Shown here piece by piece: positions 44,260 through 52,673 of a stretch of DNA of 64,000 nt (position 1 is the first letter of the stretch; each line of letters begins with the position of its first letter). Under the pieces are notes generated by a model. The model was not told the origin of the DNA and ran no database searches. It saw nothing but the letters and a program-made list of their open reading frames with translations. The DNA is from Gonapodya prolifera JEL478 (lineage: Eukaryota > Monoblepharomycota > Monoblepharidomycetes > Monoblepharidales > Gonapodyaceae): positions 65,831-129,830 of the forward strand of contig KQ965803.1 in the NCBI GenBank assembly GCA_001574975.1, in the 5' to 3' direction. The position numbers were made by a program, and so were the translations under genes.

Positions 44260-46504
44260 ATGTTCAAGCAGAAGTCCGCCCCGCGCGGCGCGTCCACCGC
44301 AGGATCAGTCAAGGTCGCATTCTCCGCCCCAAACGAGTCCGCCCTCCCCCGCCTGTCCTTCTACTCCGACTACCCGTCAGACGAAATCACCGCCCTCCAG
44401 TTCGAGTCATGGGCGCTCGACCGCCTGCAGGTCCTCAAATCAATCGAAACTGCCCTGCTCAGGTCCAAATCAGACGCCGACGTGCGCCAACATGTTGCCC
44501 AGATGATGGACAAGTACATCCCTCTCTCCCGCGCCGAGCGGGCCGGGTACAAGGACCTGGCCTACGAGCGCCGCAAGGACCTCGTGTCGCACCACATCCT
44601 CCGCCTGGCGTTCGCCCGCTCCGAGGACCTCCGCGCCTGGTTCCTGCGCCAGGAGGTGGCCCTGTTCAGGTACAGGTGGGATGCATGCTCGGCCGACGAG
44701 CGCACGGCCTTTGTCGACTCGCTCGCACTCGACCTCCACCCCGTTGCCGCGGACGAGCGCAGGATCCTCGAGCCCTCGCTCAGGGCATGCGACACCCGGT
44801 TCCTCGCAAAGGACGCATCGGGCGGGGACCCGTTTGCCGAGACGCAGTTCTACAAGATACCCTGGCACAAGGTCCTCGAACTCGTCGCCGCCCGCAGGGT
44901 ATTCGTCCACCGCGGCACCGCGTACGTGCCCCAGGACCATATCCTCTCCCTCGTCGTGTCAGAGTACAAGATCCACCTCACGGCCGCTCTCGAGTCCACC
45001 GCCCGCGCCTTGCCGCGAATGGAAGAGGACTCTCGCCTCGCCCCCGTGCTGGTCAATTTGGGCACGCAGCATACAAACAGGCTGGACTTCTCCGCCTCCA
45101 ACGCAGCACTCGCGGGGCAAATCACCCATGCGGATATCGATAAGCTTGCAGCGGCGCATTTCCCGCCTTGTATGCGATCGTTGCACATGGCTCTTCGCAG
45201 GGTACGTTGGGGTGGGGTGCGGGGGGGGGAGGTTCGAGCAACGGAGGCCTGCGAGCACAGCAGGCCGTCGAGCGAAGCGAGGGTGTCCGCCGAAGGCGAA
45301 TAATCTGCGCCAAGCGCGAGTGCCCCGCGGAGGCGAGGTTGGGGTTGATTCATGAGCGGGGTTGGAGGTTGGAGGTTGGGGATAAAATGTTATCACTCAT
45401 CTTCACCCCCCCCCCCCAGGACGCCCACCTGAAACACTTTGGGCGCATGCAATACGGCTTATTTCTCAAGGGCATCGGACTCTCGCTGGAAGAGGCCCTC
45501 GTGTTCTGGCGCCAGGCGTTTAGGAGCAAGACGGACGAGGAGTTCCAGAAGAGTTATGCGTATAATATTAGGTGAGTGGGGGGGATGAGAGGGTGGAGAG
45601 CACAGCGAGCCGTCAAGCGAAGCGAGACCCGAGGCCTAAGCGCCGCTACGCGCTGACCGAGGTTGTCCGCCGGGGGGAAGGGGGTGGGGGATGAATGCTG
45701 TGGGGTTTGAAGGTGGAGATCGAGTGGATACGGATGCGGGTGGGATGAGTACCAAGCACAACAACCAGCGGACGAAATGGAGCGTCCCACCGAACGAACT
45801 CCACGACCTGTACTGACACGTCTCGCTCGATCCCCCGCTCCCCCACCCAACTTAGACACAACTACGGCCGCGAGGGCAAACGCACCGACTACACCCCCTA
45901 CTCCTGCTCCAAAATCATCACCACCAACCGCCCCTCCACGGGCGACCACCACGGATGCCCCTTTCGGGACTTTGCCCCCGACAACCTTCGCGCCCTGCTC
46001 TCGACGTTTGGCGTCCCCGAACAAGGGTTACCACAGGTCCTCCAGCTCGCGAAGGAGGGGCACCCGGAAGTGGCGTGCACGCGCGTGTTTGAGATCACGA
46101 GGGGGTTGGGTGGGGAAGGTGGTGCCCAGGGGAGGAATATGCATGGGACGACCGGGTTGGTCGAGACGGTCGGGCACCCGAATCAGTTCTTTGAGATGAG
46201 CTACGAGCTGGCGGTCTCGAGGGCGGGTGGTGCTGCGGGTGTCAAGAAGGAGGAAGGCGCAGAGGACGAGGTCGGCACACCCGCGGCGTCGAGTGCCAGT
46301 GCCGGTGCGGGGTCAGGAGGACGCCTGACCTCGTCGTCGCGATGGTCACGTGGCAGTGGCGGAGGCGGAGGCAGGCCGCGCCCGAGCCAAACGGAGCCCA
46401 AGAAGGAGGCCGAGGTGAAGCGGGAGGAGGCGGGGGATTTCGAGTTCGACGAGATGGATGAGGGCGAGGCGGCGAGGGTGTTGGATACGATGGATGTTGA
46501 GTGA
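44260..46504 (+). CDS. PRI2: DNA primase large subunit
   Basis: Large subunit of primase in the DNA polymerase alpha-primase complex; its Fe-S domain helps start RNA primers in the nucleus. Exons 44260-45201, 45420-45571 and 45856-46504 give an exact 580-codon frame. Seen: [60 protein letters not shown], then the Fe-S domain with its four cysteines: [24 protein letters not shown] and EVACTRVFE. Also [20 protein letters not shown] and FWRQAF. The C-terminal 100 residues are acidic/Gly-rich. Both introns are longer (218 and 284 nt) than the local norm and each carries a copy of the dispersed repeat described separately. Start ATG 44260 agrees with the usual N-terminus. Confidence 0.93.
45249..45332 (+). 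repeat. Dispersed intronic repeat, copy 1 (PRI2 intron 1)
   Basis: Inside the 218-nt first intron of PRI2. Contains GTCGAGCGAAGCGAGGG at about 45267, then GTCCGCCGAAGGCGAATAAT at 45285 and CTGCGCCAAGCGCGAGTG. The second block matches the reverse complement of 55084-55120 with only a few differences. Lacks the central CGAGGCCTAAGCG block, so it looks internally deleted. Confidence 0.75.
45596..45675 (+). repeat. Dispersed intronic repeat, copy 2 (PRI2 intron 2)
   Basis: Inside the 284-nt second intron of PRI2. Shares GAGCACAGC...GCCGTC.AGCGAAGCGAG with copy 1, and continues CCCGAGGCCTAAGCG, CCGCTACG, CGCTGACCGAGG, TTGTCCGCCGG. The arms around the centre form an imperfect palindrome. Confidence 0.75.
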
Positions 46505-47154
46505 GGCGGGGGCAGACTAGCGGGTGTGTGGGTGTGAAGGGAACGGGAACGGCGTGTGAGAACGGGGTTGAAGGCGCCGAAGGAAAGCGAAGGGCAGGAA
46601 GAACTGCATCGGCCTTTCCTGTTGCTGTTGGTTATCAGAACGACACTGACACTGGTTTGGAACGGTGTGTTGGGTTTGCTATTTTTCGAATCGAGGGTAT
46701 GTGGTAGTTTGTTGATGTATGGAGCAATATTGGTAATACGGACGACGTTGTCGTTTTCACGGTATGCAGTTGCGATTTATGTGGGGGTTGTGGGAATGGA
46801 ACCGTGGGCGGGACGCATGTACCAATGTTATGGCAGAACTGGATGGCAGGCTCTGCTTGGGCAATATTATGCTCACACAGTTCTGAAAGGTTACGTTCGT
46901 GGCAGACGTTCGAATCCACGACACTTCTTCACTCTCCCCCCCCTTATCTCGTGGTCCTTCACTTCGTAGCACGTTCCACACCACCTAAATTTCCCTTGTG
47001 CCGGTACATTTTCTCGGCCCCGTGGGTCGGTTGGTGCGGGGGTGTCCCGCCACATGTATTCCATGGAGCGGTGGGGGAGGGACGGAAAAGGTCTAAAAAA
47101 AATACACAGGTTAAAAATGATAGAATAAAATATGCATTGTTGTAATAAAGTTTA
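46505..47154. other. Intergenic region
   Basis: 3' flank of PRI2 and of the convergent kinase remnant. No gene seen. A TTCGAATCC string at 46909 resembles a tRNA B box but no cloverleaf surrounds it. Confidence 0.4.
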
Positions 47155-47400
47155 GGTGCTCCCTTTCCCTTTACCAATTTTACTGGAGATGCGGTGTACA
47201 AGCTCCAAAGCTTCCGTTGCATTTGGTCGGTCTGCAGGAACACCTTGCAATTTGCGCCCCAGTTCCAAGAGTTCATCGGGCAATCCAGAAATTCTGTCCT
47301 GGCGATAGGAATTAGATGGCCAACCCCCCACATGTCCACTTCTGGTCCGTCCAAGTAGTGTGTAACTGCGCTGGCTATGTGAACCAGCGATTCATTGATT
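47155..47400 (-). pseudogene. Protein-kinase C-lobe remnant
   Basis: The minus strand reads VTHYLDGPEVDMWGVGHLI, matching the kinase APE-to-DxWSxG region. After a probable short intron comes ISGLPDELLELGRKLQGV, then PADRPNATEALELVHRI, the kinase subdomain XI Arg region, and a stop. The upstream lobe (glycine loop, VAIK, HRD) is not found; a stretch NMVDSSGRVSHCGVN about 60 bp before recalls the segment just ahead of DFG but lacks DFG. This is most likely a decayed kinase gene. An intact gene with many tiny exons is possible but less likely. Confidence 0.45.
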
Positions 47401-48117
47401 CAGACGATTCACACCACAGTGACTGACTCGGCCACTGCTGTCAACCATGTTCAGATACATAATTGCGGACTCACTCTGCTTGGCATTTCCACCGCGTGGA
47501 AGTCCCTTCCAAGGTTATTTGTTAACCACGAAACTAAAATTTGTATATAAATGTCGAAAGTGTACGATTTGTTCTGCCGTACGCAGGGCAGCATCCCGCT
47601 ATGTGTCGAGCTCGACACGCCTTACATATCTGAGCCTTCCTGAAAGAGCAATTCGGATGTGCTCTGAGGAATGTCTTCCTGTCAAGTGGTGTTGTTACTG
47701 GTCCTCCCATGTACGCTTCAGATTCTAGTTTCACACTCGGGGGAAAGGCGTGGTCGGATGGTTGCGCGGGGTGCGTACGGGCGCGAGAGTGGGTACAGCG
47801 ACCCTATCAAGACAGGTACGGTATCGCCCACTCCTTCACTCAGAGGGGCCCGCCACTAATATTAGTTCCAAGATTATATAAGCCAAGTACATCATGTTCC
47901 CCTTCTCATCGAGGCGCTCTTCATTGCCCCAATCTCCCGACATTCTCAATGGGAGACGCCCCCTCAACCACGAGTGCAGCAGATTCCTTGGCCGCAGGAA
48001 TAGATGGCCGAGGTACAGACGACACGGGCCTGTTTGCCAAGGATTTGTTTTCTACACAATAGCATCACATATGCACGTTAGTCCGTTGGCGTTCGGCGGC
48101 CCTCTCACGAGGCGGTG
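47401..48117. other. Intergenic region
   Basis: Between the kinase remnant and the 3' end of the Cache receptor. A short plus-strand frame at 47950-48062 (MGDAPSTTSAADSLAAGIDG...) has reasonable composition but no support. Confidence 0.35.
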
Positions 48118-50551
48118 TCAACGGCAACACGTACGCTTCACCGCATTTGCAAAAACCAAGAGCATTTCAACAAACCGCTCTTGCAGCACTCGAACATCTG
48201 AGATGATAGTCTGCGCGTCCGAGTTCCCATTCAAGGATTTATCCTTGATCATGGAAAAGTCAAACTTGGTCGCTACATTGTACCGTACCATTATAGGTTG
48301 CGGGAATTCATTGTGGCAGACCACCCAGAAGAGTCTTTCTGCCAACGTACCTTTTGCCATTACCTGGAGCATGTAGTGGAACGGCCGCAAGATGGTGAAT
48401 TCTGTCAGAAGGGCGCTGCAAAAGCTCATAGCGATCACAATGCACGCAGCTTTTTTTCACACATGTTTGTTTGGGTTCTTCGAATGAGAGGAATCCAACA
48501 ACTCAAACTCCACGCTCTTCCAATACTCACAGATGATGATGATGTTTCGATTTGTCATGTTTAAATCATCCGAGAGCTTCGTTTGCAGTTCCAGACTGTT
48601 TGCAATGTAGTCAGTCATCGGCTTTTTGAATCGCGGAACGTGCGTTATTGGTGGAATGATGAGATGTCCGAGAAGGGTAAGCCAGCATGGTGAATGATGT
48701 GATGGCACAAAAGAGAACTTCAACGTTCTGAAGTACCTACTGCACCGCTGATAATGATCCATTTGAAGTTCGCTTGCCTGTAGCTCGTCACTTGGAAAAA
48801 GTACCCACTCTTGCGGAAGTTGGCGTCTCCAAAGTCGCTGGAATGGGGAAGAGCGACAAATGAGACGAAGCGTAGAATTGAGAAGTAACGTCAACAGGAT
48901 GTCGTCAAACCCCCCTCATACTCATACCAACAAACACGAACCTCGACAAGTTTAACCCTGAATACGAGAGGACGGTGGACGCAGATATGTTGGTGAGTGG
49001 ATAGTCATCGAGCGAAAAGTCCCAGATCGTTTTCAAAGCCCAGTTGTTGGCCGCGTCTCTGTAAATTAACGGCTGCAAGAAGAAAAAAATTCCACCACCA
49101 CATTATGTCACTCCTCACGAAACCAAACCATACTCAGTTTGACTCACAGAAATTGTCAACGACGCATTCAACCCCGACATCCCAAGCATTTGTCCCGTGG
49201 GCGCAACAATGTAGAAAAGGCTATTCGGCGTTGCTTTCGCCTTCAGTAAATCCAACTGTGATGACAGCTCAGCTGCGGCGAACATGATGGCGGCCCCCGC
49301 AAGAAAGTTTCCCTGGCTGTCCCAGATGGGGAACGACAGGTACTGCGCAAGAACAATGGGCACGATCGAGTTTCCTACGGCCAGCGTGGGGTTCGAGATG
49401 GAGATGGTGTTGGGGGGCGCGCGGTCGACAGCGGACCACCAGGAGCGTTTCCATGCCTGGACGCCCGGTGCTGTCTGTGAAGTGGCAGAGGTGTGGAGTG
49501 TTTTCACGTGGTGGAAGTTGGGACGTGTTGGGAGGCGTGCCGATATGGGAAGAACCAAAATGAGTTTGGGAGAGACTTACCCTCGCAATCACTCCTCCGA
49601 GGGAGAAAGTCCCGTTCGTGGTTTGCTGCAGTCGATAGTATACTACTGAAGTGTTCGTGGTAGTAACGGGGCCTATTCCATTCAAAGAAAAGAAAGATAA
49701 TATCACTTACATGAGAATTGAGGAGTCCACCAGAACTCCCCAAACAGGTGAAGACTCACAAAAGAATTGACACGTCTTATTGGCAACAAGGTATCCAAAT
49801 GCAGGCACGTCAGGCGGGCCGAGGGAACCAACGCCGACAAAGTTTTGTGTGGAGTTGTTGAATATGGTGACGAAGAGGAGTTTCTTGCTGACCCCGCGGA
49901 CGGTTAGTGCGAGGAATGGTGCGAAGCGGCTGGTGGTGAGTGGACGAGAGATGATTGTTGTTGGTGAGACAGGAACGAAAGTGTTTTGACTTTTGACCGG
50001 TGCAGATGGTTCAGCCCAAAAAGACCTTACTCATAGTCCTCAAGATCAACGGTACCGAGCTGGACGGCACTGGAAGTAATGTTGGCGACTGAGATAAGAC
50101 TGGATAAGTACGAGTCTGGTATTGTGGAGGGTGTGTATGGCGGATATTGGTCTCCAATCTCAATCAGTGTTGGTCAGCGCCTACCCATGTGTGAGAGAAC
50201 TTGAGCAGAGGTATCCCTCTGCTTCGATTCCGCTAACTCGAGAATCTTGGTTGTACCTAGCATAGCATTTATCAGTCCGGGTTCCACCACTGGTACTACT
50301 TTTCTCCACCTTGAGTGATCGATTGGTTATTCGCTTGATCTGCTGACACATACGACAATGCGGATATGACAGATGCGACCAGGACGACACTCCGTACATA
50401 AAGTTTAATCAGAGGGACAGCCGCATCTTGGATTGAGCGGCTCTCACTTGATCGCTACCAATGTTGCGATGACGAAGCGGAGAGACATGCCGAACTTCTT
50501 GATCTGAGGTGATCCGCCTTGCGATTCGGCCATTGGAGACGCGTCCGTCAT
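48118..50551 (-). CDS. Cache-type transmembrane receptor-like protein
   Basis: Multi-exon minus-strand gene for a membrane sensor. Start at ATG 50551 (MTDASPMAESQGGSPQIKKF); an N-terminal transmembrane segment spans the first intron (SLRFVIATLVAIK / VVLVASVISALSYV). The outer part of about 450 aa contains LELAESKQRDTSAQVLSHM, LISVANITSSAVQLGTVDLE, FGYLVANKTCQFF, FPIWDSQGNFLAGAAIMFAA and LFYIVAPTGQMLGMSGLNAS, the ligand-pocket pattern of Cache domains, with several N-x-S/T sites. A second TM follows (RNIIIIC / AACIVIAMSFCSALL) and a HAMP-like juxtamembrane part (FTILRPFHYMLQVMAKG, then SDVRVLQERFVEMLLVFANA) before a stop. No cyclase, kinase or other output domain is visible. About ten introns; several junctions are approximate. 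Confidence 0.6.
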
Positions 50552-50739
50552 TGAAGTGAGTTGCAATGATTGCTGTGATGAGCCCCTGGCTCAGACCAGA
50601 TCAGGCAGCCTTTTGCCGAGCCGTCACGTGACTGCATCAGCCAGTACTTTAAATTTGAGAGAACTGCATCACCTGGTAGGTAACACAATACAATATGCAC
50701 TATTGTGAGTCTAAGCAGCAAAAAGAACGAGAAAGAACT

Positions 50740-52110
50740 TTACTGTACAAGAAGCGCTTCAAGAACGCAACAAATATCATCCAGGAGCTCGTTCACATCT
50801 GATGGTGGTACGTCTACTCCTTTTGGTACCAAGTAGACACTCGGTTCATTTTTGTCATCTGGACTGGCCAATTGCAAATGGTCAGTGTGCGGAACGTTTT
50901 TGACCTCCAAGTGTTGGTAGATTTTGACCAAATCTGCAACTTGTTCACGCCCCTTTGCTCCACGAAAAGTTTTTCTCACGTTGTCAACACCAATGTAGAT
51001 ATCCTTTCCATTTCTTGCACCAAAGGTATTGGTAAAATCACACAACAAGGGGACTTCAACGAACGCACTTGCCGTTGCATTTCAGTGAGCTCAGGTGTTG
51101 ATCCATGTGTAATCAATTTTGATAGTGGAATTAATAGTCTGATCAGGTTTATCATTAGAAAATTCTTGATTCGCTCTCGGATGCTTTCCAGGTTGGTAGA
51201 GCATAGGTCGATGAGCCCAGCCCGTTTAGAGTCAGTGATCGGAGGTGTAATGGCGACCAGGTGCACTTTTGCTCCATGTGCGTACTATCCTTGACAAACA
51301 CTGAAGTGGAAAGAACAACACAAAAGTTGACACTTTTTTTCTCACCAAGAATGTATGGCGCTGGATCATACGTCCAATCAAGTTTCTGGATGAGCTCTTC
51401 ATGTAGGGTTTCCCCTCTGTGTCAGGACCCTTTTCCTCGCCTCTAAAAGTACAAGCATTGTCGAGCAGTAACACAAAATCGGGTCGTTTCTGCTTCGTGC
51501 TGCTTTGTTGATTTGTATCTCGACTGAAACTTTCAGTGTCGAGCAGTTTGGCGACTAAAGATCCAAAGATCACATCCCAAAATCCGTGAAACAAACTTTC
51601 CATTCTGCCACTGGGAGGCCCATTCCCCAGTGGATAAGTGAATGCTCCTTGAATGGCAGGTGGTACTCGATCCGCCTCACTGGTACGGAACACAAGACGC
51701 AAATCGGCCTCGCTACAATATTGCAGCTACAATATTGCGGTGGCCCGTTGTTAGAGAACGAAGCATCCAAGATGGAGGTTAAAGAACTCTCTCCATCACA
51801 TACTGATCAGTAACCTCGTTTCCTGTCAAATACTAACAAGAAAGACAAAAAATATGTGTTTGTTCACATCTGAAAAGTCTCGACGTCACCTACTCGCGCA
51901 AGAGATTAAGTTCGAAGGGATGTATCACCGCAATGAGGTGCTTTCAGCAGGTGGGGTTGTTGCTGATCCTGCGTGTCCTAATGATTCACTGGCGGGCTTA
52001 TTCGACGAGGACTGCAAAACGAAACGGTCGATGATTGACTGTGCAAACGAGAGACATCGCTCGTCATCTCCAATCGTGAAAAATAGTGGACCATCTGTGC
52101 CCCGAATCAT
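50740..52110 (-). CDS. Crinkler-type effector-like protein (PD-(D/E)xK-like domain)
   Basis: Protein resembling the C-terminal part of Crinkler/CR effectors found in chytrids, oomycetes and Rhizophagus. Parts in order: an N-terminal segment from 52110 (LFFTIGDDERCLSFAQSIID); FRTSEADRVPPAIQGAF and MESLFHGFWDVIFGS (about 51700-51570); KRPDFVLLLDNACTFRGEEK (about 51480-51420), which fits the D and ExK of a PD-(D/E)xK-type fold; YAHGAKVHLVAITPPI; then a helical C-terminal part ending near 50740. The typical N-terminal LxLFLAK translocation motif and a P-loop NTPase are not seen. The family is named from memory of conserved motifs, so the call is moderate. It is compatible with an ordinary spliced gene, but I cannot say whether it is functional. 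Confidence 0.5.
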
Positions 52111-52673
52111 CTCATTGCCCGAAAGGGCGTAGGTTGAAAAGAACTCACGGACCAGTCCCTTGTCACCAAGCCGCGAACCTTGGCCGTACGACCCGTTCGC
52201 AGTTACTCAACGTTACACCACACTGTTGTGTCGGTAGGGTAATGCCGCGTAGCACTATATATTCGTATCGTAGCCTGCGAATACAACTTTACCCTCGTTC
52301 ATCTCCTACTTCTATCGCTCTATCTGTACATCTCGGTACGGTACTCTACAACACCCTCTGGCGGACGGTCAGTTCTCATGTCCCGCGTGTGGCGCGTGAC
52401 ACAAGCTTGCAGCTTTGAACTTTTCAGCTAAATAGAGGCTTCGATGTGTCTCTTCGTCTTTTGTTCCCACGTCACGGCGGACTTGATCGGAGTGAAGTCA
52501 TTCCTTTTTTCAGGCGCCAAATCTCACAACTTCTCGGCGTCTTGGTTTACAGTAAGCCGGTTCACATTACTGATTTTCCCAAGAATGGTCATACATGTAC
52601 TCTACGAGATGCTGCAAGATTACAGTACGTATCAAAATTAGTCTACTTTGTTTTCAACCATCGTAACCCTCAT
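52111..52673. other. Intergenic region
   Basis: Between the Crinkler-type gene and the 3' end of the PAP2 chimera. No gene seen. Composition changes abruptly from AT-rich to GC-rich at about 52670. Confidence 0.4.

Noticed and set aside
46905-46920. TTCGAATCC string resembling a tRNA B box
   Set aside because: No T-stem pairing around it and no D-arm or anticodon arm upstream.
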